DNA from: Lacibacter cauensis
GTDB lineage: Bacteria > Bacteroidota > Bacteroidia > Chitinophagales > Chitinophagaceae
DNA length: 64,000 nt
Direction: 5' to 3'
NCBI RefSeq assembly: GCF_007830055.1
Contig: NZ_VLLE01000004.1
Location: forward strand, 737,217 to 801,216
Both the position numbers and the translations under genes were made by a program. The notes under the pieces are model-generated. The model was given only the letters and a program-made list of their open reading frames with translations, had not been told where the DNA came from and made no database searches. Below, piece after piece: positions 16,709 through 25,043 of this stretch; position 1 is the first letter of the stretch, and each line of letters opens with the position of its first letter.

Positions 16709-16723
16709 TCTGCCAATGGCAGA
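16709..16723 (-). promoter_or_regulatory. Leader hairpin before the AspT-type transporter
   Basis: TCTGCC, AAT, GGCAGA: a perfect 6-bp stem with a 3-base loop in the presumed leader. No further structure or known riboswitch is recognisable. The rest of 16692-16883 shows nothing. Confidence 0.35.
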
Positions 16724-16883
16724 CGATGTTTTGCTAAGTAGTATGCTCATTGTTATTGTGGTTGGCTTTGAGCATTTCATTTATATAAAATAAGATGCGT
16801 AAAACTAAGTTGCTGATACGAAACAGGTACTAATCAAAATCACGGTTGATGCTTTTTTTAAACATGTTCTGTTGAAAATGCGG

Positions 16884-17336
16884 CTATGCATCCTGCACTG
16901 TCATGGTATACGTTAAGCTGTCGTGCCACATTAAACCGCCAAAAAACACACTAAACAATTCAAACGGAATAAGACGGCAAAGTGTCCGCAGAAACGCTTT
17001 CTTATAACCAAGAGGAGAACCGTCAACCTGTATGGCTTTTGTTTTCGTAAGCAGTTTGCCCAATGTTTTTCCCTTTGCGCCTTCTAGCAACGTATAGTAC
17101 AAAAAATAAGAAGCAACAAATGCGATCAAAAAAAGCAGTTGTATCGATCCGCCCGGATAGCCATCTCCATCAAACCTCAGTGCAAATGCTAACAAGCCCG
17201 TTATTAATCCTAAAAGGAAATTGAGTACATAAAAAGCAACTGTGTCAACGATAAAATTTAACAGGCGTTGACCAGTACTTGCAAATTTGAACTGTGGTTC
17301 GGTAAAATCGGAAAGTACATTTGTTTGTTCTTCCAT
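16884..17336 (-). CDS. RDD family membrane protein
   Basis: A 150-residue protein with the RDD domain: three to four membrane helices, an Arg in the first helix segment (GQRLLNFIVDTVAFYV), and the second conserved block KGKTLGKLLTKTKAIQ with RTLCRLIPFE near the end. RDD proteins are inner-membrane proteins; some have been linked to Na+(Li+)/H+ antiport, but most have no assigned role. The gene is downstream of the deoxyhypusine-synthase-like gene on the same strand, separated by a strong terminator, so it is probably transcribed on its own. Confidence 0.82.
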   Translation of the reverse strand: MEEQTNVLSDFTEPQFKFASTGQRLLNFIVDTVAFYVLNFLLGLITGLLAFALRFDGDGYPGGSIQLLFLIAFVASYFLYYTLLEGAKGKTLGKLLTKTKAIQVDGSPLGYKKAFLRTLCRLIPFELFSVFFGGLMWHDSLTYTMTVQDA

Positions 17337-17390
17337 AAGTTTTGGTTGTGATGAAGGCTTTAAATTAATTCTTTCTTTTTGCTTACAAAT

Positions 17391-17418
17391 AAAAAAGCCG
17401 CAGCAGTTGCTGCGGCTT
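17391..17418 (-). terminator. Terminator of the deoxyhypusine-synthase-like gene
   Basis: An 11-bp perfect stem AAGCCGCAGCA with a 2-base loop, followed on the minus strand by six T. It belongs to the same CCGCAG-type hairpins as those at 34957, 35688 and 36390. Confidence 0.85.
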
Positions 17419-17441
17419 GTAAATAAAAGTTCGGTTTATTA

Positions 17442-18416
17442 TTACCAACCAAGAATCCATGCAAACATCAGCGGCGCTACAATGGTAGCATCACTTTCTA
17501 CAATGAATTTTGGTGTATTGATGTCGAGCTTACCCCAGGTAATTTTTTCGTTGGGCACTGCACCACTGTACGAACCGTACGATGTTGTTGAATCGCTGAT
17601 CTGGCAGAAATAACTCCAGAACGGAACATCGTGCCATTCAAGATCCTGGTACATCATGGGCACCACACAAATCGGGAAATCGCCTGCAATACCACCACCA
17701 ATCTGGAAGAAGCCCACACCTTTTCCATCGCTGTTCTGGCGGTACCAATCGGCTAACCACACCATATATTCAATACCACTCTTCACGGTACTTGCTTTCA
17801 GTTCGTTTTTAATTACGTAGCTGGCGAAGATGTTACCGGTTGTGCTGTCTTCCCAACCCGGCACTACGATCGGAATATTTTTTTCTGCAGCAGCAACGAT
17901 CCAACTGTTCTTTGGATCGATTTCGTAATACTGTTCCAGGTCGCCGCTTAATACTGTTTTGTATAAGAACTCATGCGGGAAATAGCGTTCGCCTTTTGCT
18001 TCTGCTTCCACCCACTGGCGGTGCAGATGTTTTTGCAAACGACGGAACGCTTCTTCTTCCGGAATACAGGTATCGGTTACACGGTTGTAGTGGTTTTCTA
18101 ACAAATCCCACTCATCCTGTGGTGTAAGATCACGATAGTTGGGCACACGCTTGTAGTGGCTGTGTGCTACCAGGTTCATTACATCTTCTTCGAGGTTGGC
18201 ACCTGTACAGCTGATGATCTGTACTTTATCCTGGCGAATCATTTCTGCCAGGCTTAAGCCTAACTCTGCAGTACTCATGGCACCAGCCAATGTAATCATC
18301 ATTTTACCACCTTCGTTCAGGTGTGCTTCATAACCTTTAGCGGCATCCATTAAAGCTGCTGCGTTAAAGTGACGGTAATGATGCTGGATGAATTGAGAAA
18401 CGGGTCCTTTGTTCAT
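17442..18416 (-). CDS. Deoxyhypusine synthase family protein
   Basis: A 324-residue NAD-dependent enzyme of the deoxyhypusine/homospermidine synthase fold. Conserved features include MMITLAGAMSTAELGLSL, ISCTGANLEEDV and, near the C terminus, the WGK motif (ITWGKLD) whose Lys forms the imine with the aminobutyl group in the eukaryotic enzyme. The KHH histidine block next to the GGG loop is replaced by GGGIAGDFPICVVP, so the chemistry may differ. Bacteria of this group do not need hypusine, and polyamine synthesis (homospermidine) is the likelier role. The frame extends to 18602, but the MNKGPVSQF start at 18416 follows the promoter. Confidence 0.85.
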   Translation of the reverse strand: MNKGPVSQFIQHHYRHFNAAALMDAAKGYEAHLNEGGKMMITLAGAMSTAELGLSLAEMIRQDKVQIISCTGANLEEDVMNLVAHSHYKRVPNYRDLTPQDEWDLLENHYNRVTDTCIPEEEAFRRLQKHLHRQWVEAEAKGERYFPHEFLYKTVLSGDLEQYYEIDPKNSWIVAAAEKNIPIVVPGWEDSTTGNIFASYVIKNELKASTVKSGIEYMVWLADWYRQNSDGKGVGFFQIGGGIAGDFPICVVPMMYQDLEWHDVPFWSYFCQISDSTTSYGSYSGAVPNEKITWGKLDINTPKFIVESDATIVAPLMFAWILGW

Positions 18417-18480
18417 TTGTTGAATTTTAAAAGTGACCGCCTTCAGACCCCGGCTGTAAGCGTCGGGGGACTTTGCGAAA
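18417..18480 (-). promoter_or_regulatory. GC-rich structured leader of the DHS-like gene
   Basis: The stretch between promoter and start contains inverted segments AGNCCCC and GGGGNCT around 18445-18472 that can form a 6-7 bp stem with a loop of about 13 bases, followed by an unpaired GAAGGCGGTC. No known riboswitch class is recognised. Confidence 0.35.
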
Positions 18481-18486
18481 GAGTTG

Positions 18487-18494
18487 CAAAAGTA
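18487..18494 (-). promoter_or_regulatory. Promoter of the DHS-like gene (TACTTTTG)
   Basis: Exact TAnnTTTG on the minus strand, about 70 bp upstream of the chosen start. It leaves a leader of roughly 60 nucleotides. Confidence 0.55.
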
Positions 18495-18554
18495 ACGGAT
18501 TGTGCGAAAAAAGGAGAGCGTTTTATTCGTTGCCGTAGTATTGCCCATAGGGAA

Positions 18555-18583
18555 AATAAAAAGCCCTCTTTTGTAAGAGGGCT
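18555..18583 (-). terminator. Terminator of the secreted 147-aa protein gene
   Basis: A 10-bp perfect stem AAGCCCTCTT with a 4-base loop and a T-rich tail on the minus strand, 32 bp after the stop at 18615. Confidence 0.8.
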
Positions 18584-18614
18584 TATCCAAAACAACAAGC
18601 AAACTACTGCTTTG

Positions 18615-19058
18615 TTATACACTTTTTTTCTTGGTTTTGCTAATACGTGTATAGTCGCCGGAAGCAAAAATTTTATACACACTTACGCATTTGTCATCGT
18701 CGATTTTTACAAGGTAAAACTGTTCACCTTCTTTGCTGATTTCGGCTACATTCAACAAGGTTTTATTCGCTGCTAATTCTTCAACTGTTTTTGCACTGAG
18801 GTAAGTCATTTGCGAAGGTTGGATAGAACGTTGCATTGCCTGCAGGTCACCGTTATCGGAGTACCAGGCCAGCATCCAGTCGTTATTCAGCTTAAACGAT
18901 ACGAGATAGTAACCATCTTTTTGTGTCCAGGAAACTTCTTTGGCTTCGCTGAATTCTTTTTTAAACGCTTCCTGTGCCTTTTCATTTTCAATTGGAGAAG
19001 GAGAAGCCCAGGCTGAGGCAGTGATGAAAGCTGCCGCCAGCATTACGAAGATCTTTTT
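18615..19058 (-). CDS. Secreted protein of unknown function (PepSY-like size and layout)
   Basis: A 147-residue protein with a clear signal peptide (MKKIFVMLAAAF to ASAWA). The mature part has two similar half-domains with alternating strands (KEVSWTQKDGYYLVSFK and QFYLVKIDDDKCVSVYK), a layout like the small BLIP/PepSY-type periplasmic domains of Bacteroidota. I do not recognise a specific family. The frame starts three codons earlier (MFC), but MKKIF gives a normal signal peptide. It has its own terminator and no obvious partner. Confidence 0.75.
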   Translation of the reverse strand, partial: KKIFVMLAAAFITASAWASPSPIENEKAQEAFKKEFSEAKEVSWTQKDGYYLVSFKLNNDWMLAWYSDNGDLQAMQRSIQPSQMTYLSAKTVEELAANKTLLNVAEISKEGEQFYLVKIDDDKCVSVYKIFASGDYTRISKTKKKSV

Positions 19059-19239
19059 CATACAGAACATATTTTTAAGGTTTAATGATTAATGACTCTT
19101 TACAGAAATCATTTTTGATGATGCAAACATATTTTTATGCTTGTTGTAGTGCAAGTGAATCGTGACAAAAGGCTGTTAACAGTACGTTCATAGTGATGAG
19201 CGGATGCAACAGGTGTAACACGGACATTCAGAAAAACAA

Positions 19240-19262
19240 AAACCCTTTACAGCAAAGGGTTT
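19240..19262 (-). terminator. Terminator of the cell-wall amidase gene
   Basis: A 9-bp perfect stem AAACCCTTT with a 5-base loop and a T-rich tail on the minus strand, 80 bp after the stop. The 19059-19341 gap shows nothing else. Confidence 0.65.
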
Positions 19263-19341
19263 CAGCTACTCTTAAAGAAATGATAAATGCCGATTGGCTT
19301 CACGAACGGCAAAACCTGTAATGGTTGAACGGAAAATACTT

Positions 19342-21078
19342 TTACTGTTTTTTACATTGTTCCAGCCAATCGTTAATGCCTTGCACAATTGTTTGCGCCA
19401 TCTGTTTACGGTAAGCAGGGTTGAGTACATTCATTTCATCTTCCGGATTACTGATGAACAATGTTTCGATTAAAACATTGGGGAACTCTGTAAAACCATT
19501 GAGCATAAAATTGAAATTGCCCACATTACCATACTCGCCCAAACCCATTGCCAGCATACGTTGTAAAATTGTTTGTGTTAACGACCGGTAGCCAATGTGT
19601 TTATAATACGTGCTGACGCCTTTGGTTGTAAGCGGATCGGCACTGCTGTTCAAATGAATACTCAACAGTAAATCAGGATCTTTTTCCTGGTAGTAGGTAT
19701 AGCGATCGTGATTATCGTACGTTGTATCTTTTAACCTTGTGGTAAGTACGGTTGCTCCTTCTGCTTCCAATACAAGCTGCAGTTCTTTTGCAATGGCCAG
19801 CGTCATATCTTTTTCCGCTACACCGGTTAAACCAAACGCACCTTTGTTGCTGCCACCATGCCCTGCATCAACTGCAATTACAAGATCTTTTAACAACAAA
19901 CTCTTTGGTTGCCGTTTTACTCTAACAACAAGTGTATTGCCATTATAGTAGATGCGATGGCCCCAAGGCTGCGGATGTTTTAACTGAATGTTGATGCGGA
20001 AAATGTCTTCTTCAAGTTGGTTATAGGTTACGTTTGCAATTTCGTTGCTGCTGCTCATTTGCGTAATCCAATTAGTGTTGGATATTGCACCAAACACATC
20101 AACCGTTATGGTAGACGGATTCACTTGCTGAAATGTTTGATAAGCCAAACGCTCTGTCAATGCAAGCGAAACATAATCAAAACTGCTGTCGCCCCATACA
20201 CGCATGTTACCGGTGAGTGATGAAGGTGTATAATTTTGAGCTAACACATTTACATGCTCAGCTTCGATATACGCCTGCCGGTTTTTACTCAGCTGCACAC
20301 AATACTTATCGCCTACTTTGTTTACTGCTTTCAACTTTACCAGCGAGTCAACATAACCCATCTTTGTTCCACCTAATCGATCTTCACCCAAGCCTAGTAA
20401 AATGTACGGGATCTTCCCTTTAGTTTGCAGCAGCAACCCATTCTCCGGCATTGTTGCAAAACTGCTTCTGCTCGTTGCTTCAACAGGATCGTTGCCATCG
20501 GCCCAAACCATCAGTTTCAATTTCGATGGTTTGGATGTAAACAATTCATCATTCGGTTTTACAACATACTCCAGCTGATAAATTCCTTTTACGCCGTTTG
20601 AATCTTTAACCGGCAGTTCGGTAAACTTTGTTCCGTTCTCCAGTTGTACCACAGCACCTGGTAATGCTTTTGCTGTCATCTTTAATCTATCGCCCGGCTT
20701 TACCAGTACATCACCTTGCGGTTCAATACGCCAATAAGCCACGGTATTTGTTGTAAGCGATTTTTCTTTTTCGGGTAACTGATACTTGTAAAAGATTCGC
20801 TGCGTTTCTTTTGTGCCTTTTTCGTTTACAGCCTTTAGCAAAAAACTGGTATCACCCAACTGCAGTTTCAGTTCAACAGCAAATGCACCTGTTGGCCACA
20901 CTTTCACATCTGCACCGTTTATTGTTACCGTACAGGTTTTGCAGGTAAGGCCTGCTATATATTGTTTCGATGCAGTAACGGTATTTTGATTTTTTATGGG
21001 CGTACTTAACCGCAAAAACACCTGTTGGGCTGTTGCTGTTTGTAAAAAAAAGACCGATGCAAAAAAAAGGAGCCTCAT
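19342..21078 (-). CDS. Secreted N-acetylmuramoyl-L-alanine amidase (Amidase_3)
   Basis: A 578-residue exported peptidoglycan hydrolase that cuts between muramic acid and the stem peptide. A signal peptide (MRLLFFASVFFLQTATA) is followed by about 360 residues of beta-rich sequence with an AMIN-like section, then the C-terminal Amidase_3 domain. Its zinc ligands are visible as His in DAGHGGSNKGA, Glu in GVAEKDMTLA and His in LSIHLNSSAD. The frame extends upstream to 21219 through the neighbouring terminator, so MRLLFF at 21078 is preferred. It likely acts in cell separation or wall turnover. Confidence 0.9.
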   Translation of the reverse strand: MRLLFFASVFFLQTATAQQVFLRLSTPIKNQNTVTASKQYIAGLTCKTCTVTINGADVKVWPTGAFAVELKLQLGDTSFLLKAVNEKGTKETQRIFYKYQLPEKEKSLTTNTVAYWRIEPQGDVLVKPGDRLKMTAKALPGAVVQLENGTKFTELPVKDSNGVKGIYQLEYVVKPNDELFTSKPSKLKLMVWADGNDPVEATSRSSFATMPENGLLLQTKGKIPYILLGLGEDRLGGTKMGYVDSLVKLKAVNKVGDKYCVQLSKNRQAYIEAEHVNVLAQNYTPSSLTGNMRVWGDSSFDYVSLALTERLAYQTFQQVNPSTITVDVFGAISNTNWITQMSSSNEIANVTYNQLEEDIFRINIQLKHPQPWGHRIYYNGNTLVVRVKRQPKSLLLKDLVIAVDAGHGGSNKGAFGLTGVAEKDMTLAIAKELQLVLEAEGATVLTTRLKDTTYDNHDRYTYYQEKDPDLLLSIHLNSSADPLTTKGVSTYYKHIGYRSLTQTILQRMLAMGLGEYGNVGNFNFMLNGFTEFPNVLIETLFISNPEDEMNVLNPAYRKQMAQTIVQGINDWLEQCKKQ

Positions 21079-21160
21079 ATAGTAAGTTAAAAAGGAGAAA
21101 AGCATGCCATACTTACAGGAACAACGAAATACAAGTAAGGCTTGCTGATTCTTGAAATAA

Positions 21161-21191
21161 AAAATCCTTTGCAAATTAGGCAAAGGATTTT
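21161..21191 (-). terminator. Terminator of the acyl-CoA dehydrogenase gene
   Basis: A 12-bp perfect stem AAAATCCTTTGC with a 7-base loop, 30 bp after the stop codon. It overlaps the 5' extension of the amidase frame. Confidence 0.8.
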
Positions 21192-21221
21192 TAAACGGGT
21201 GTAGCCGCAGGCTCACCATAC

Positions 21222-23012
21222 TTATAACGGATACTTTCCGTCGTTTCTCAGCTTCGCTACGATGCGTCTTCTTGCTTCTTTTGTATTGAAAGGATCAACT
21301 TTTGTAAATCGTTTCAGACCGAGCAACATCATGCGGTGTTCGTCGCCTTCTGCAAATGCATTGATGGCATCTTTACCGAATTTGTTAATACGGTCTGCAG
21401 CATCGTACAAATAAGTACGCATGATATCCAGTTCAAACGCACAAGCTGCTTCGCCTTTTTCTTCCACGAGTTTTGCTGCACGCAGTAAAGCACTTTCTGC
21501 ATTAAAGGTTTGGATAGCCATATCGGCAATATTCATCAGCACTTCCTGCTCGTGCTCAATCTTCATCATAAACTTTTGCACTGCAGCGCCTGCCGTTAAC
21601 ATAATGGCTTTTTTGAAATTGGCAATCGCCTTGTATTCTTTTGCAAACGCTGTTTCGTCTTCACTGCCAAAATCAGGAATGCTCATCAGTTCTTTCTGCA
21701 CATTCATGGCGGCATTCATAATATCCAGTCGGCCTTTCATGGCACGCTTCAACACCATATCAACGGTTAACAAGCGATTGATTTCATTGGTGCCTTCGTA
21801 AATACGGTTGATGCGGCTGTCACGGTATGCACGTGAAATATCATACTCATCACTAAAGCCATTCCCGCCATGTATCTGCACACCTTCATCTACCACATAA
21901 TCCAGCACTTCACTACCATCTACTTTCAGCATTGCACATTCAATAGCGTACTCTTCGGCTGCACCAAGCAATGCTTCGTTAAATGGTTTACCCGCAGCCA
22001 GCAACTGGTGCTCCATATCATCGATCCATTTACTGGTACGATACAGCGCACTTTCGCACACCCAAATGCGGATGGCCATTTCTGCAAGCTTATGTTGAAT
22101 AGCCCCGAAGTTGAGAATAGGTTGTTTAAACTGCTCACGTGTTGCTGCATACGTTAATGCAATGTTGAGCGAACGTTTAGAACCACCCAATGCAGCAGCA
22201 GCTAATTTCAAACGACCAATGTTGAGAATGTTGAAGGCGATAACATGACCTTTACCAATTTCGCCCAGCAAATTTTCTACAGGCACTTTACAATCCTGGA
22301 AATAGAGTTGCACTGTAGAGGAACCTTTAATCCCCATCTTGTGTTCTTCCGATCCTTGTGTAAACCCTTCCATACCACGCTCTACAATAAAGCCGGTAAA
22401 CTCTTTTCCATCAATCTTTGCAAACACGGTGTACACATCTGCAAAGCCTCCATTGGTGATCCAGCATTTCTGTCCGTTGAGGATATAATACTTACCATCA
22501 TCACTAAGCTTGGCTGTTGTTTTAGCACCTAATGCATCGCTTCCGCTGTTTGGTTCGGTTAGACCATAAGCACCTTTCCACTCACCACTTGCGAGCTTGG
22601 GAATGTATTTTGCTTTTTGCTCGGGTGTACCAAAGTACAGAATGGGCAATGTACCGATGCCCGTATGCGCAGCTACGGCAACAGAAAATGAATAACCGCC
22701 GCCAAGCGCTTCGTTAACCAAGGTTGATGTAATGAAATCTTTACCGAGGCCACCATATTCTTCCGGTGCGGATGTGCCCAGCAAACCCTGTTCGCCGGCC
22801 TTATCCATCAGCGAAGGCATAAGGCCTTCTTCCATTTTGTCGAGACGCTGAACAACAGGCAACACTTCGGTATCAAGAAACGTCGCACACATTTCTTTTA
22901 CCATTACCTGTTCTTCATTAAAATTTTCGGGAATAAATGTTTCCTGCGGAGTACTTGTTTTAATCAGCCACTCGCCACCTTTTAAGGTTGTTGCAATCGT
23001 TGGGGTGCTCAT
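21222..23012 (-). CDS. Acyl-CoA dehydrogenase family protein
   Basis: A 596-residue flavoenzyme that introduces the alpha-beta double bond in acyl-CoA during fatty acid beta-oxidation. The central FAD-binding signatures are present (GAYGLTEPNSGSDA, YILNGQKCWITNGG) along with the C-terminal RIYEGTNEINR block with its YEGT motif. It is longer than the standard 380-residue enzyme because of an extra C-terminal helical domain of about 170 residues, as in VLCAD-type enzymes. It follows the MarR gene by 48 bp on the same strand and is probably under its control. Confidence 0.93.
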   Translation of the reverse strand: MSTPTIATTLKGGEWLIKTSTPQETFIPENFNEEQVMVKEMCATFLDTEVLPVVQRLDKMEEGLMPSLMDKAGEQGLLGTSAPEEYGGLGKDFITSTLVNEALGGGYSFSVAVAAHTGIGTLPILYFGTPEQKAKYIPKLASGEWKGAYGLTEPNSGSDALGAKTTAKLSDDGKYYILNGQKCWITNGGFADVYTVFAKIDGKEFTGFIVERGMEGFTQGSEEHKMGIKGSSTVQLYFQDCKVPVENLLGEIGKGHVIAFNILNIGRLKLAAAALGGSKRSLNIALTYAATREQFKQPILNFGAIQHKLAEMAIRIWVCESALYRTSKWIDDMEHQLLAAGKPFNEALLGAAEEYAIECAMLKVDGSEVLDYVVDEGVQIHGGNGFSDEYDISRAYRDSRINRIYEGTNEINRLLTVDMVLKRAMKGRLDIMNAAMNVQKELMSIPDFGSEDETAFAKEYKAIANFKKAIMLTAGAAVQKFMMKIEHEQEVLMNIADMAIQTFNAESALLRAAKLVEEKGEAACAFELDIMRTYLYDAADRINKFGKDAINAFAEGDEHRMMLLGLKRFTKVDPFNTKEARRRIVAKLRNDGKYPL

Positions 23013-23060
23013 ATCAATAGTATTTAAAGTTTAGAGATTCGTTGTTTCAGAAAACAGCCG

Positions 23061-23501
23061 TTACTTGAGATTATCGTATACAATCTGCAATACTTCTTTA
23101 CAGATCTCGATCTTATCGGCAGGTACACTTTCCAAAGCTTCGTTTAATGTGTTGTTGGCTACGTTCATGGTTTCTTCTTCCAGCTTGCGGCCCTGCTCGG
23201 TTAAAAACACCTGGTTAATTCGGCGGTCGTTTTTACTTGCCACCCGCTTAACGAGTTTCAGCTTTTCAAGATTATCGACCAGCCGTGTAATACTGGGTTT
23301 ATCACGAAAAGTTGCGTTGCACAAATCCTGCTGGCTCAATCCATCGCTTTTCCACAAATGATAGAGCACACTCCATTGTTCAACGGTAATTTCAATACCG
23401 CCCTGCTTCATATTTTTCTGCAAACGCCGTGCTATAGCCGTGCTGGCTTTGCCCGTCATGAAGCTGTATAACTCGCCTTTTTTAAATTGGTTGTTTGGCA
23501 T
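23061..23501 (-). CDS. MarR family transcriptional regulator
   Basis: A 146-residue winged-helix repressor. The DNA-binding part includes GLSQQDLCNATFRDKPSITRLVDNLEK, followed by the wing (RVASKNDRRINQVFLTEQG) and a dimerisation helix at the C terminus. MarR proteins are usually released from DNA by small phenolic or acyl ligands. The promoter and a perfect inverted repeat overlap just upstream, which fits autorepression. The acyl-CoA dehydrogenase follows in the same direction, so an acyl-CoA or aromatic ligand is possible but not shown. MPNNQFKK at 23501 fits the promoter better than the frame's first codon. Confidence 0.9.
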   Translation of the reverse strand: MPNNQFKKGELYSFMTGKASTAIARRLQKNMKQGGIEITVEQWSVLYHLWKSDGLSQQDLCNATFRDKPSITRLVDNLEKLKLVKRVASKNDRRINQVFLTEQGRKLEEETMNVANNTLNEALESVPADKIEICKEVLQIVYDNLK

Positions 23502-23502
23502 A

Positions 23503-23520
23503 TAGTTGTTTATGCAACTA
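23503..23520. promoter_or_regulatory. MarR-type operator (TAGTTG-N6-CAACTA)
   Basis: A perfect 6-bp inverted repeat with a 6-base spacer, a layout typical of MarR operators. It lies between the -7 element at 23523-23530 and the marR start codon, covering the expected transcription start. Confidence 0.6.
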
Positions 23521-23522
23521 CT

Positions 23523-23530
23523 CAAATATA
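23523..23530 (-). promoter_or_regulatory. marR promoter (TATATTTG)
   Basis: Exact TAnnTTTG on the minus strand, 21 bp before the start codon and directly beside the inverted-repeat operator. Confidence 0.55.
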
Positions 23531-23640
23531 ATAATACTTCCCGAAAGCTGGCAAATTTTTTCTTAAAAGAGTATCTTAAAGTTCACTCCGCCTCCCTCCG
23601 CAAAGCAAAACCTGCATTTTCACTTTTAAACCAACCAAAC

Positions 23641-24951
23641 ATGACCATCAATGAAGCTGCTCCTGTATCGCAGGGAGAACGTATTGTACTCATCGACTCA
23701 CTCAGGGGTATTGCCATACTTGGCATTTTACTCATGAACATTCCGGGGTTTGCTTTGCCCGATCCGGTTTACCACGATCCATCTGTTTTAAACGAATGGG
23801 GTACCCTCAGTTACAAAGCCTGGTATTACATCGACTGGATATTTGAAGGCAGCCAACGTGCCTTGTTTTCGATGCTGTTTGGCGCCGGCATTATTTTATT
23901 TATCAGCAGGCAGGAGCGAAAAACAGAAGGACTCTGGCCAGCCGATTATTTTTTCCGCAGACAATTATGGCTGCTTGTATTTGGTTTATTTAATGCATTT
24001 GTATTGCTGTGGTTCTGGGATATTCTTTTCCAGTACGCCTGTTTTGGAATGGTTGCATTTACATTTAGAAGATTAACAACGAAGGGGTTGCTGATAGCAG
24101 CTTTTGTTTCGCTTCTATTAATGACGGCAAGGGAAAACATTGATGCCTACCGTGACTATAAAACCATTGCAAAAGGAGAAGCCATTGCAAAAATTGATAC
24201 CACTGTTACAAAGCTTACTGATAAACAAAAAGAAGAACTGAGTGCAATGACGGAGATGAAGGAACGATCATCAATGACAGCGAAGAAAAAGAAAATGGAA
24301 AAAAGTCTTGCCTTGGTTCGTGGAAACTATAGTGAGTTTTACCGCTACCAAAGCAACCGCAGTTTTGAAGGTGAAGTATTTTTTACCTACTTCGCTATTT
24401 GGGATATTCTGGTGTTTCTTTTTCTTGGGATGGCTTTTTATAAGTCGGGTGTGTTAACAGGGCAGGCTCCTGTGCGTACTTATCTTATTCTTTGCATTAC
24501 GGGGCTGGGGTTGGGTTTGTTTCTTTCTTATCTCCGCTTACAACCTTTAATTGTACATAAGTTTAATGGTTTTGAAATTATGCGGCGTTTGCATTTTGAG
24601 TTTTATGAAATCTCCAGAACGTTTCGCTCCATTGGTATTTTCGGATTAATCATGTTGTTGTATAAATCCGGTTGGTTTAAGTGGTTGTTTGCTTTGTTAC
24701 GTCCGGTTGGGCAAATGGCTTTTACCAATTACCTGATGCAATCGTTCCTCGTTGGTTTATTCTTTTATGGCGTTGGATTTGGCATGTACGGAAAGCTGAG
24801 CCGTTTTGAAATGTATTATGTTGTTGGCGGTACATGGTTGTTACAAATTATCTGGAGCCACATTTGGCTACGGTTCTTTCGCTTCGGGCCGCTTGAATGG
24901 TGTTGGCGCAGTTTAACGTATTGGAAGAGGCAACCGTTTGTGAAATTGTAA
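23641..24951 (+). CDS. DUF418 membrane protein
   Basis: A 436-residue multispanning membrane protein of the DUF418 family (YeiB-like). It starts with the acyltransferase-like segment RIVLIDSLRGIAILGILLMNI and ends with the DUF418 C-terminal half (FRSIGIFGLIMLLYKSG, GQMAFTNYLMQSFLVGLFFYG). About ten membrane helices are visible, with a charged cytoplasmic or periplasmic loop around residues 185-235. Function is not established; some relatives are thought to move or acylate envelope components. The frame opens at 23506 inside the marR control region, so the ATG at 23641 is chosen. Confidence 0.85.
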   Translation: MTINEAAPVSQGERIVLIDSLRGIAILGILLMNIPGFALPDPVYHDPSVLNEWGTLSYKAWYYIDWIFEGSQRALFSMLFGAGIILFISRQERKTEGLWPADYFFRRQLWLLVFGLFNAFVLLWFWDILFQYACFGMVAFTFRRLTTKGLLIAAFVSLLLMTARENIDAYRDYKTIAKGEAIAKIDTTVTKLTDKQKEELSAMTEMKERSSMTAKKKKMEKSLALVRGNYSEFYRYQSNRSFEGEVFFTYFAIWDILVFLFLGMAFYKSGVLTGQAPVRTYLILCITGLGLGLFLSYLRLQPLIVHKFNGFEIMRRLHFEFYEISRTFRSIGIFGLIMLLYKSGWFKWLFALLRPVGQMAFTNYLMQSFLVGLFFYGVGFGMYGKLSRFEMYYVVGGTWLLQIIWSHIWLRFFRFGPLEWCWRSLTYWKRQPFVKL

Positions 24952-24953
24952 TG

Positions 24954-24986
24954 AAAGCCTGTTGTTTAATTTGAGCAACAGGCTTT
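24954..24986 (+). terminator. Terminator after DUF418
   Basis: An 11-bp perfect stem AAAGCCTGTTG with an 11-base loop, immediately after the stop codon. Confidence 0.75.
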
Positions 24987-25027
24987 CTTCTTTGTTGAAC
25001 AACTTCTTCTGTTACTCTAATTGCAAT

Positions 25028-25035
25028 TATCTTTG
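25028..25035 (+). promoter_or_regulatory. Radical SAM gene promoter (TATCTTTG), near-leaderless
   Basis: Exact TAnnTTTG ending 8 bases before the ATG at 25044. Confidence 0.55.
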
Positions 25036-25043
25036 CCCCTTCA

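Noticed and set aside
18417..18602. N-terminal extension of the DHS-like protein
   Set aside because: It crosses the promoter and the terminator of the neighbouring gene.
21079..21219. N-terminal extension of the cell-wall amidase
   Set aside because: It includes the terminator of the upstream gene; MRLLFF starts a proper signal peptide.
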